From Actinomycetota bacterium (GTDB lineage Bacteria > Actinomycetota > Actinomycetes > Nanopelagicales > Nanopelagicaceae), in the NCBI GenBank assembly GCA_947463335.1, contig CANHRF010000003.1, positions 1 through 20,083 of the forward strand: DNA of 20,083 nucleotides. The letters run 5' to 3'. The translations under genes and the position numbers were made by a program. Positions 7,684 through 14,951 of this stretch are shown piece after piece (positions within the stretch are counted from its first letter, which is position 1; the number at the start of each line of letters is the position of its first letter). Under the pieces are notes generated by a model, which made no database searches, was not told the DNA's origin, and was given only the letters and a program-made list of their open reading frames with translations.

Positions 7684-8544
7684 TCACGCCTCTTTCATTA
7701 CTATCAAATACATTGCAAGTACGACGATTGCGCCACCAAGTGAAACTTGCAACGTTAAAGATTCCCCGCCGAAGGCAACTGCAAAGAGCGCTGCGAAGAC
7801 AACTTCCATAGTTAAAATCACGGCGACTTTAGTTGAATTCATATGTGCCTGTGACCAAGTTTGAACAATAAAGGCGACAGCGGTAGCGATGACGGCAGTG
7901 AAGATCACAACGCCCCAGACCCCTGAATCTGGAGGCGTTTCGTAACCTTGCCCAAGTGAGATTACGCCAGTTAATAGTGCGCAGATCGATAGTTGCACAA
8001 TGGTGAGTGCGTAGGCATCGAGTCCAAAACTCCACTTACTTAGAGTGACAATATGCGCAGCAAAGGCAATGGCGCTGACAAAAACTAACGCTTCACCTAC
8101 CCCGATTGACCAGCCGCGCAGAGAGAGAAGTGCTAATCCAATAGTTGCAAGCACAACACAGAACCAAGTAAATCGAGTGATTCGCTCCTTGAGAAAGAGA
8201 GCGGCGATCAGCGGGGTCAATACAACATACAAGCCAGTGACAAATCCCGTAATCGCAGCGCCGGTGCGCGCTAAGCCTAAGGTTTGGAAGATATATCCAG
8301 TACCAAGGAATAAACCGGCGAGCGATCCTTTAAGAAGCATCTCCTTATTTATTTTCTGTAGGACGCTTGGGCGAAGCAAGATCATGGCGAGTACTGCAAA
8401 GGTAAAGCGAGTTGCTAGAAAGCTATTTACCGATTGTCTTTCAATAGCCGGCTTCATAATCACAAAGGCGGCGCCCCAAGATGCTGAAACAGCGAGCAGC
8501 GCCCACGGTGCAAGTTTTAATTGAAGTTGGTGGCGAGTGCTCAT
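7684..8544 (-). CDS. EamA/DMT-family membrane permease
   Basis: A 286-residue integral membrane protein with about ten hydrophobic helices in two EamA repeats. Recognisable elements are SASWGAAFVIMKPAIE near the N terminus, the first-repeat end VLTPLIAALFLKERIT, and in the second repeat LTMEVVFAALFAVAFGGESLT. Its ATG overlaps the nfo stop by four bases (ATGA), so translation is probably coupled. AAAGG lies 8 nt upstream. It is only distantly similar to the permease at 293-1165, so it does not look like a recent duplicate. The substrate is unknown; the neighbouring threonine aldolase hints at amino acid export. Confidence 0.88.
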   Translation of the reverse strand: MSTRHQLQLKLAPWALLAVSASWGAAFVIMKPAIERQSVNSFLATRFTFAVLAMILLRPSVLQKINKEMLLKGSLAGLFLGTGYIFQTLGLARTGAAITGFVTGLYVVLTPLIAALFLKERITRFTWFCVVLATIGLALLSLRGWSIGVGEALVFVSAIAFAAHIVTLSKWSFGLDAYALTIVQLSICALLTGVISLGQGYETPPDSGVWGVVIFTAVIATAVAFIVQTWSQAHMNSTKVAVILTMEVVFAALFAVAFGGESLTLQVSLGGAIVVLAMYLIVMKEA

Positions 8545-9398
8545 CCGCGCAAACCTTTAAGGAGAGCAACCTCTTTACCGTGCTCTGGTTCCATCCCTGG
8601 CGTTTCCAAAATTAGGGGGGCGTTCTTAACCGCCGGGTGCTTTAACAACTCTTTAAATGGATCAACTCCAATAAAGCCTTCACCGATATTTTGATGGCGA
8701 TCCTTAAGCGCTCCGCAAACATCCATAGAGTCATTGGCGTGGATTAGCTGAATGCGTTCAGCCCCAGCAACTTCAACCAATAGATCGAGCGTCTCTTTCA
8801 TGCCACCTTTTTTAGCGATGTCGTGTCCCGCGGCAAAGACGTGGCAGGTATCTAGACAGATTCCAACTTTCGGGTGATATTCCAACGCCTTTAGGTAGTT
8901 CTCTAAATCTTCTAAGCGCTTGACCAGAGATTGCCCTTGTCCAGCGGTAGGTTCTAAAAGCAACATTGGAGCGTCATCGGTTAGCGCATTTAAGATCGGC
9001 ATCATCCCTTTATGGATCTGCTTCCAAGCCTTATCAATGAAATCTTCGTTAACCGCCGAACCAGTGTGGACCACAACCCCAAGAGCGCCGATCTCTTTTC
9101 CGCGCTTTAGTGAGAACTCTGTAGAAGCTAAAGAATTTTTATAAGTACCTTCTGTAGGAGAACCTAAATTAATTAGAAATGGTGCGTGGACGTAAGTCTC
9201 GATATCGAGCGCTGCCGCTTTCTCGCGAAAGAGCGCATCTGCCTCATGATTTGTTTCCGGCATCGCCCAGCCTCGGGGATTTGAAGTAAATACCTGAATC
9301 GCTTCGGCACCGATCGTTTCAGCATATGCAATCGCACGCTTGGCCATCCCGCCGGTGGTCGGCGTATGGGCGCCGATGCGCGGTGAGGTTTTTGGCAT
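8541..9398 (-). CDS. nfo: Deoxyribonuclease IV (AP endonuclease, Nfo family)
   Basis: A 285-residue TIM-barrel endonuclease that nicks DNA 5' of abasic sites in base-excision repair. All nine metal ligands known from E. coli Nfo can be matched: His71 (YVHAPF), His111 (VVHTGS), Glu149 (LLLEPT), Asp183 and His186 (CLDTCHVFAAGHD), His220 (LIHANDS), Asp233 and His235 (KDRHQNIGEG) and Glu265 (LILETPG). The opening RIGAHTPTTGGMAKRAI and VFTSNPRGW are typical. The ATG lies 5 bases downstream of the last pknL sense codon's stop, with only a weak upstream purine stretch, so expression probably depends on translation of pknL. Coupling of a repair nuclease to a PASTA kinase is probably just operon packing. 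Confidence 0.95.
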   Translation of the reverse strand: MPKTSPRIGAHTPTTGGMAKRAIAYAETIGAEAIQVFTSNPRGWAMPETNHEADALFREKAAALDIETYVHAPFLINLGSPTEGTYKNSLASTEFSLKRGKEIGALGVVVHTGSAVNEDFIDKAWKQIHKGMMPILNALTDDAPMLLLEPTAGQGQSLVKRLEDLENYLKALEYHPKVGICLDTCHVFAAGHDIAKKGGMKETLDLLVEVAGAERIQLIHANDSMDVCGALKDRHQNIGEGFIGVDPFKELLKHPAVKNAPLILETPGMEPEHGKEVALLKGLRG

Positions 9399-9402
9399 TT
9401 GC

Positions 9403-11337
9403 CTACCCTACAGTGATAGTTACCTTGCTGCCCCGTTTGACCTTAGTGCCGACTTTAGGAGAGATATTGGTTACCGACTTCACCTTTTTAGCGCCGATCT
9501 TCTTAACTTCTACTTTGAGTTCTAGATCAGTCAGCGCCGCACGTGCTTTCGCTTCTGATAGCGAGAAGACATTTGGAATAAAGACAAATTGCGATCCCTT
9601 CGAAATAATCAAAGAAATCTTGGCTCCCTTTTGAAGAGGCGCCCCACCAGATGGGACCTGCGAGATAACTGCTCCGGCAAGAACGCTCTCACTAAATTGT
9701 TCTTTGGTATCTACATCGAATCCGGCCTCAGTTAACTCATTGAGCGCTTGGTCTGCAGATTTACTTACATAAGATGCAACATCGATTGTCTCTACACCTT
9801 TACTGATTAAGAGATCGACAGTCGCGTCGCGTCTTACTTTCTCGCCTGATTCAGGTGAAGAAGAGATTACAAAGCCCTTTGGGGTTCGATCATTAAATAC
9901 TTCTTTTAACTCACCGACCGTTACAGGTAACTTCGCCAGCAAGTTAACTGCCGCTTCAGGAGTTAGCCCAACTAAAGATGGAATCTCATAACGCTCAGGC
10001 CCCTTGGATACAATCGCCTTCACAGCGCCACCCGGATCTATCTTTCCACCACCTGCAGGTTGTGATTCGATTATCTGGCCGCTCTTAATCTCTTCATCAA
10101 ATCTTTTTTCGGAGACAACTAAGGTCAATCCAAGTGGACCTAGCGCTTTCGTTGCTTCTTTCTCGGTTGCACCAACGATAGAAGGCACAACTACTTTAGA
10201 ACCGGGTCCGACTAGGGCATACCAGCCAACAATTCCAAGCGTTATCGCTAACCCTGCGGCGATATAACGATTGCGGCGTACGCGCTTGCTGACCTTGCGC
10301 TTCTTACGCAGTTGCGCCGTCGTTTCTTTACCAACGGATTTCTTTCCTTCTTCAGCGCCATCACTCTTCTTCAAGGCCAAGGTCTTTTCCTTTTCGATTC
10401 GCGCCCGTTCACGGCGATTTGGTTTCTTCGATGCCGGACGCATCGGAGCGATAGGTATATCCAACTCCAAACTCAATTGTTTCTGCGATGGATCAAGTGA
10501 TTGCGAGATAGCAGTGAGCGCTTGGTGGAATTCAGCTCCATCTCGTGGGCGAGCATCTGGATCAGAATTAGTTGCGCGATAAATTAACTGGTCTAGTTCA
10601 GGTGGAATCCCGCTGCGTCTAGTGCTCATTAATGGAACACGCTCATTGACGTGCATATAAGCAATTTGGATCGGTTCATCACCAGAAAAAGGTTTCTCAC
10701 CTGTAAAGATTTCGAAAGCGGTAATTCCCGCTGAATAAATATCGCTTCGCGCATCGGCGATACCGCGTTGAACTTGTTCGGGGGAGAGATAAGAAACGCT
10801 CCCTAAAACAATGCTTGACTCGGCGGTCATTGTGTTTCCGAGAAGCGGCCCTTTCGCCAAACCAAAATCAGCGATCTTAATTCTTCCCTCTTTCGAGATA
10901 AGAATATTGTCAGGTTTTATATCGCGATGAACGATTCCCAATTTATGCGCAGCAGCTAGAGCGCTTAAAACCGGAAGTAAGAATTTGATTCCATCTGCAA
11001 TTGCTAGCGCACCTTGCTCATTTAAGTAATCCCGCAGGGTGTGGCCTTCGACCAGCTCCATTACTAGAAATACTGCCGGGCTTCCCTTTTGATTCCATCC
11101 TTGATCTTGCACCGAGACAATATTTGGATGCGAGAGTGCGGCTGCAGCTTTCGCTTCCCGAATGAAGCGCTCTACAAATTGTTCATCTTGCGCTAAATGC
11201 GGATGCATTATCTTCACTGCGACTCGGCGGTCAAGGCGGGTATCTAACGCCTCATAAATTGTGGCCATACCACCGGCTGCCATCTGGCGGATGAGTTGAT
11301 AGCGCCCATCAATTAGCTCGCCAGTTAAGTCAGACAT
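9403..11337 (-). CDS. pknL: Transmembrane Ser/Thr protein kinase with four PASTA domains (PknL/PknB type)
   Basis: A 644-residue receptor-type Hanks kinase. The kinase domain spans about 13-275: glycine loop MAAGGMATIY, Lys42 (VAVKIM), HRDIKPDN with Asp139, DFG with Asp157, activation-loop Thr169 and Thr171 (the TxT autophosphorylation pattern), and SPEQ. A basic, charged juxtamembrane linker (about 300-357) leads to one membrane helix (about 358-377). Four extracytoplasmic PASTA repeats follow (about 381-446, 450-514, 517-581, 585-644), which usually sense muropeptides or lipid II. M. tuberculosis PknL lacks PASTA domains but also lies close to aroG, idsA2 and an MTHFR gene, so the locus suggests the PknL orthologue rather than the PknB of the division operon. 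The start is supported by TAAAAT 7 nt upstream. It heads the pknL-nfo-EamA-ltaE run. Confidence 0.93.
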   Translation of the reverse strand: MSDLTGELIDGRYQLIRQMAAGGMATIYEALDTRLDRRVAVKIMHPHLAQDEQFVERFIREAKAAAALSHPNIVSVQDQGWNQKGSPAVFLVMELVEGHTLRDYLNEQGALAIADGIKFLLPVLSALAAAHKLGIVHRDIKPDNILISKEGRIKIADFGLAKGPLLGNTMTAESSIVLGSVSYLSPEQVQRGIADARSDIYSAGITAFEIFTGEKPFSGDEPIQIAYMHVNERVPLMSTRRSGIPPELDQLIYRATNSDPDARPRDGAEFHQALTAISQSLDPSQKQLSLELDIPIAPMRPASKKPNRRERARIEKEKTLALKKSDGAEEGKKSVGKETTAQLRKKRKVSKRVRRNRYIAAGLAITLGIVGWYALVGPGSKVVVPSIVGATEKEATKALGPLGLTLVVSEKRFDEEIKSGQIIESQPAGGGKIDPGGAVKAIVSKGPERYEIPSLVGLTPEAAVNLLAKLPVTVGELKEVFNDRTPKGFVISSSPESGEKVRRDATVDLLISKGVETIDVASYVSKSADQALNELTEAGFDVDTKEQFSESVLAGAVISQVPSGGAPLQKGAKISLIISKGSQFVFIPNVFSLSEAKARAALTDLELKVEVKKIGAKKVKSVTNISPKVGTKVKRGSKVTITVG

Positions 11338-11344
11338 ATCTACA

Positions 11345-11350
11345 ATTTTA
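11345..11350 (-). promoter_or_regulatory. Leaderless-type -10 element for pknL, containing the upstream stop codon
   Basis: On the minus strand TAAAAT begins with the TAA stop of the P-loop kinase gene and ends 7 nt before the pknL ATG. No Shine-Dalgarno is present. The hexamer lies between the arms of a 5-bp inverted repeat, CTACA-N6-TGTAG (11339-11354), which could be an operator. Confidence 0.55.
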
Positions 11351-11884
11351 TGTAGTTAAAATGAAATCTGCCTTTTCACGCGTTGAGTGTTGAGAGAAAT
11401 ATTCTTCCTGTGCTCCAACCCACTTTTTCATCTCATCAGCGACTTGCGAGCCATCTCGTTCTATAACGCGTTTTACACCGATTTCTGGGTCGATATCGAT
11501 CCAGATCAAAGCCGCTAAATCATCTTGCAGCGCTTTATCGCCGCTTCCTACGCCCTCCAAGATAAGCAAATCTGCGGGCGGAATTTCTTCACTTTCAGCA
11601 AATGAAGATGTCACCCAGTTGTATTTTCTGATGACCGCTGGCTTCTTACTCTTATGTTGGCTTACGAGATAGACCAGAATTTGCGTTAAATCTTCACTTA
11701 GCGCGTTATTCCAACCATCATATAAATCATCCATATGAATCACATTTACCGACATCTCAAGTGAGAGCGCTAAATAGATTTCTCGCGCCAGAGTTGTCTT
11801 TCCGGCGCCGGCTGGCCCATCTATTGCAATTATCGGGCGTTCTTTCTGTTTACACAGATCCAAGAGCGCGGCGATGAGCTGCAT
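11348..11884 (-). CDS. P-loop kinase of the uridine-kinase-like family, in a TPP-riboswitch operon
   Basis: A 178-residue P-loop phosphotransferase. Walker A is GPAGAGKT (23-30). The substrate-side motif HMDDLYDGW (50-58) carries paired Asp52-Asp53. A Walker-B-like strand LLILEG (106-111) comes next, and RVIERDG (139-145) is probably the lid. Family members are usually called uridine or nucleoside kinases, and nicotinamide riboside kinases share this fold. Its ATG lies inside the 3' end of the transporter gene (35-base overlap), with GGAG 8 nt upstream, so both are made from one riboswitch-controlled mRNA. That suggests it phosphorylates the imported vitamin: thiamine if the riboswitch is the guide, nicotinamide riboside if the PnuC fold is. 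The substrate is not determined by sequence. Confidence 0.85.
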   Translation of the reverse strand: MQLIAALLDLCKQKERPIIAIDGPAGAGKTTLAREIYLALSLEMSVNVIHMDDLYDGWNNALSEDLTQILVYLVSQHKSKKPAVIRKYNWVTSSFAESEEIPPADLLILEGVGSGDKALQDDLAALIWIDIDPEIGVKRVIERDGSQVADEMKKWVGAQEEYFSQHSTREKADFILTT

Positions 11885-12461
11885 ACCATTTACTCCATCC
11901 GACGGCTGCTAAAACTGTAAATGCTATATACAGCAACGATGTAAAGAGTAGATCTTGAGAGGCATACAGTGCAACGTAGCCGATATCAACGATTAACCAG
12001 AGAATCCAGCTTTCATACTTTTCATAGACCATCAAAATCTGAGCAGCGAGCGATCCGAAAAATAAAATGGCATCTGCATAAGTTGATGCCGCGCCCCAAG
12101 ATTTCAGAATTGGAGCTAGCGCCAAAGTTGCCAAGATAATTGCCGCAAATACAGCTAAACGATATTTATTCTTAAGTGGACCAGGTTTTGCACCACTTGG
12201 CTCCCAACCAAACCAGCCAAAGATTGCGGCAATGATAAAGACAATCTGCAGCGCAGCGCTGGCGAAGAGTTCCCATTGCAAGAATAAGATTCCGTAAAGA
12301 ACTGCGCTCAGCGCCCACCACGGCCAAGTAATTCGTTTCCCGGTTATGCCAAGAGCCACACCAGTTACAGAAGCGATCAATGCGAAGAACTCCAGGTACG
12401 AAAGGTCATACCCAAATACAGTGGCTAGATTTCCAGAGAGAAAGTTATATATAAATGACAC
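11850..12461 (-). CDS. pnuT: PnuC-family vitamin transporter, probably thiamine transporter PnuT
   Basis: A 203-residue membrane protein with about seven hydrophobic segments, matching PnuC (SWEET-like fold) transporters. Typical elements are ASVTGVALGI (30-39), WPWW (46-49), GWFGW (82-86), TYADAILFFGSLAAQ (127-141), YEKYESWILW (146-155) and a C-terminal GWSKW. PnuC proteins carry nicotinamide riboside, PnuX riboflavin-type and PnuT thiamine substrates, by facilitated diffusion with trapping by phosphorylation. A TPP riboswitch fills the leader, which points to PnuT. The start is GTG at 12461, 7 nt after AAAGGA, and that Shine-Dalgarno lies in the riboswitch 3' end. The following kinase gene overlaps by 35 bases. 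The family call is strong; the substrate rests on the riboswitch. Confidence 0.88.
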   Translation of the reverse strand: MSFIYNFLSGNLATVFGYDLSYLEFFALIASVTGVALGITGKRITWPWWALSAVLYGILFLQWELFASAALQIVFIIAAIFGWFGWEPSGAKPGPLKNKYRLAVFAAIILATLALAPILKSWGAASTYADAILFFGSLAAQILMVYEKYESWILWLIVDIGYVALYASQDLLFTSLLYIAFTVLAAVGWSKWYAAHRRALGSV

Positions 12462-12466
12462 GAATT

Positions 12467-12558
12467 TATCCTTTCCGCATCCGCATTACCGGATGGGTCA
12501 AGCGGTCGATCTGAATCTCAGATCCTCTCAGCCGTGTTAGCGGCTCCCGCGTTTAATA
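12467..12558 (-). promoter_or_regulatory. TPP (THI-element) riboswitch upstream of pnuT
   Basis: Read on the minus strand, the gap between crtB and pnuT carries the TPP aptamer core. GCGGGAG (12550-12544) gives the P2 strand pairing with the CCGC of GACCGC. P3 is AGCCG/CGGCT and leads into the invariant CTGAGAGG, which binds the pyrimidine. An extra hairpin, ATCTGA/TCAGAT, forms P3a. TTGACCC follows, then P5 ATCCG/CGGAT around GTAATG, and GCGGAAAGGA. The AAAGGA is also the pnuT Shine-Dalgarno, so TPP binding should hide the ribosome site, that is, control at translation. A possible P1 is TATT (12558-12555) with GATA (12470-12467). No terminator stem is seen downstream. Confidence 0.93.
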
Positions 12559-12563
12559 CTTTA
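12558..12563 (-). promoter_or_regulatory. Candidate -10 element for the riboswitch/pnuT unit, containing the crtB stop
   Basis: TAAAGT on the minus strand begins with the crtB stop TAA and is followed by 7 nt and then the riboswitch GCGGGAG. A transcript from it would start at the aptamer's first conserved base. No clear -35 is seen, and read-through from the crt operon is the alternative. Confidence 0.4.
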
Positions 12564-13466
12564 GCCGATACGCGCCATAACTGCATCGATATAGGCGCGA
12601 GCTGCCACTCGTGCGCGGCGAGAAGTCGAAGTTTTCGCGCGCTGATTAAAGATGTCGTAACCAATCTTTTCGACTTCATCGACTATTCCACAATAAAGCT
12701 CACTCGCAGCGCGGATACAAGGCTGACTGGTCTTATCTAATAGCGCGATCCCAGGTTCGGCCGCTTTCTGTAACTGCCGTACCCGAGCAATTTGGAACTT
12801 GAGCGCGGCAATTATTTCGGGGGTTAACTTGCGGGCGTAGAGCATCTCAGGGGTTACACCGTGAGCTGCCAATTCATCGAGCGGCAGATAGATGCGTCCA
12901 CGGTCTAGATCTTCACCAACATCACGGATGAAGTTCGCTAATTGAAAGGCCACACCTAAATCTTTAGCCGCCTCTAAGGAATTTACGATATCGCCACCCA
13001 GGATAGGGACCATCTCTAAGCCAATTACTGCAGCTGAGCCGTAGACATATTCGTATAGGTCATCAAAAGTTTTATATTGCGTAACGGTTAGATCCATCTC
13101 CATCGAGTGGAGGAAATCTACAAAGTGTTGATGCGGAATTGCGAAACGTTGCACCGTATCAATTAACGCCTTACCTACGGCATCACTTGTTGAGCCAGAT
13201 TTAAGTCCCGCTAAAACCTCAGAACTCCACTTTCTAAGTACCTCAGCTTTCTCAGCGGGGGTTAGCGTCGATGCTAAATCATCGACTATCTCATCTGCAT
13301 ATCTAGCAAATCCGTATAAAGCATGAACAAAGGGGCGTTTAGCTGCTGGCAAAAGTAAGGTGGCGAGGTAGTAAGTCTTACCGTGTAAAGAATTTAACCG
13401 CTTGCACTCTTGGTATGAAGCGCGAAGTTCTGGATCGTGAATTCCGGCAGCGTTTAACTCGCTCAC
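12561..13466 (-). CDS. crtB: Phytoene synthase
   Basis: A 301-residue squalene/phytoene synthase that condenses two GGPP molecules head to head into phytoene. Both Asp-rich motifs are intact: YGFARYADEIVDD with DEIVDD at 58-63, and FIRDVGEDLDRGRIYLP with DVGED at 182-186. The conserved GSAAVIGLEMVPIL lies between them. The start is a GTG that follows the crtI stop directly (TAA-GTG, zero spacing), so translation is probably coupled to crtI. It is the last gene of crtE-crtI-crtB. Its TAA is followed immediately by the TPP riboswitch leader, so the vitamin operon may also receive read-through from this operon. Confidence 0.95.
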   Translation of the reverse strand: MSELNAAGIHDPELRASYQECKRLNSLHGKTYYLATLLLPAAKRPFVHALYGFARYADEIVDDLASTLTPAEKAEVLRKWSSEVLAGLKSGSTSDAVGKALIDTVQRFAIPHQHFVDFLHSMEMDLTVTQYKTFDDLYEYVYGSAAVIGLEMVPILGGDIVNSLEAAKDLGVAFQLANFIRDVGEDLDRGRIYLPLDELAAHGVTPEMLYARKLTPEIIAALKFQIARVRQLQKAAEPGIALLDKTSQPCIRAASELYCGIVDEVEKIGYDIFNQRAKTSTSRRARVAARAYIDAVMARIG

Positions 13467-14951
13467 TTACTTAACCGGACCTACGATTCGCTCTGCTGCT
13501 AAACGACCTGAGATAAGAACCATCGGAACGCCAACGCCAGGTTGAGTACCAGAACCGGCAAAGACCACATTTTCAAATCCGGCAGCGATATTGCGCGGAC
13601 GGAAAGGTCCAGTTTGGAAGAAGGTATGTGCACTGGCGAATGGTGCGCCACGTTCCATACCCTGTGCCTGCCAATCAAGTGGCGTGGTCATAACTTCAGT
13701 CTCAATTGAGTCACCGAAACCGGTGTAGCCACGATCTTCTAAAGTCTTGATCATATGATCGCGATATGGACGGGCTTCTTTACTCCAATCTATATCGGCA
13801 TCTAAATTTGGAGTTGGGTAGAGAATGTAATAACTCTCTTTGCCAGCTGGCGCAAGCGCGGCATCATCTTTAGTCGGGATTGTGACTAGGACAGAAGGGT
13901 CACTCATCAAAGTCTTCTTCTTGATTAGCTCATCGAAGACGCCATCCCAAGATTTTCCAAAGTGAATATTGTGATGAGCTACGTGGTCATACTTCTTAGA
14001 AGAGCCAACAAGTAGCGTTGCACAAGAAGGTGAGTACTTAAGGCGCTTAATTGATAGCGGGGTTTTGCCAAGCAGATCTCGCCAAACAACTGGCAGATCC
14101 GGATTCATTACGACAACATCGCATTCAATCCGCTCACCCGTGTTGGTAATAACCGCTTTGGCGCGACCGTTTTCTACATCTAATTTAGTAACCGTTGTGT
14201 TGTATTTAATGGTTACGCCATGCTTTTCTGCAGCTGCGGCAAGTGCACGAGGAACTGCGTGCATTCCGCCCTTAGGAAAGAAGACGCCGTTGACTGAATC
14301 CATATATGCAATGACTGCATAAATCGCCAGCGCTTGCTGCGGGCTAACCCCGGCGTACATAGCTTGGAAAGAGTAAACCTTCTGCAAGCGCGGATCTTTT
14401 AAGAATTGATTTACCTTGGGGGAGAGCTTTCTAAATCCACCCAGAGCAATTAAGCGCGCTAAGTTAGGCGTCAACAGGTTAAAGGGCGAATCAATATTTC
14501 GATCGATGAAATCATTCATCTCGTACTTATAAAGCTTGGTTACGAATTCAACATATCGGCGGTAACCCAAAGCTTCTTCGGCGCTAACTGTGCGACGAAT
14601 CTCTTCTTCCATTTCTGCAGTATTGGCGTGAACATCTATTTGTGATCCATCGTGATAAAAAGCACGGTACAGCGGCTTTAGCGGTGATAGTTCTAGCCAA
14701 TCTTTCATATCTTCGCCGACGCAGCTAAAGGCATCTTGAATAAGCGAAGGCATTGTCAGAACTGACGGGCCAGTATCAAATGAGTAACCATCTTTTTCGA
14801 GCAGACCGTTTCTTCCACCCGGAACGCTCTCGCGTTCAACAACGGTTACCTTGCGTCCGGCACCTGCTAATCGAAGTGCAGCGCTCAGACCAGCTAACCC
14901 GGCACCGACAACAACAACGTGATCTGTTGGACCCTTAACTCTGGCTGACAT
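13467..14951 (-). CDS. crtI: Phytoene desaturase (CrtI type)
   Basis: A 494-residue FAD-dependent desaturase introducing conjugated double bases bonds into phytoene, giving lycopene or a related carotene. The N-terminal dinucleotide fold is VVVGAGLAGLSAALRL (13-28) with Glu39 at the end of the second strand, then VPGGRNG and SFDTGPSVLTMP. The C-terminal FAD and substrate region is GSGTQPGVGVPMVLISGRLA, the usual actinobacterial form. The ATG lies right after the crtE TAA, and AGGAG 7 nt upstream falls inside the last crtE codons. It sits between crtE and crtB in a pathway operon. The number of desaturation steps cannot be deduced. A second, more distant CrtI-family gene lies at 17520-19043. 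Confidence 0.95.
   Translation of the reverse strand: MSARVKGPTDHVVVVGAGLAGLSAALRLAGAGRKVTVVERESVPGGRNGLLEKDGYSFDTGPSVLTMPSLIQDAFSCVGEDMKDWLELSPLKPLYRAFYHDGSQIDVHANTAEMEEEIRRTVSAEEALGYRRYVEFVTKLYKYEMNDFIDRNIDSPFNLLTPNLARLIALGGFRKLSPKVNQFLKDPRLQKVYSFQAMYAGVSPQQALAIYAVIAYMDSVNGVFFPKGGMHAVPRALAAAAEKHGVTIKYNTTVTKLDVENGRAKAVITNTGERIECDVVVMNPDLPVVWRDLLGKTPLSIKRLKYSPSCATLLVGSSKKYDHVAHHNIHFGKSWDGVFDELIKKKTLMSDPSVLVTIPTKDDAALAPAGKESYYILYPTPNLDADIDWSKEARPYRDHMIKTLEDRGYTGFGDSIETEVMTTPLDWQAQGMERGAPFASAHTFFQTGPFRPRNIAAGFENVVFAGSGTQPGVGVPMVLISGRLAAERIVGPVK

Noticed and set aside
8045..8524. 159-codon open frame on the plus strand opposite the EamA permease
   Set aside because: Antisense to a clear membrane protein; composition is that of a mirror frame.
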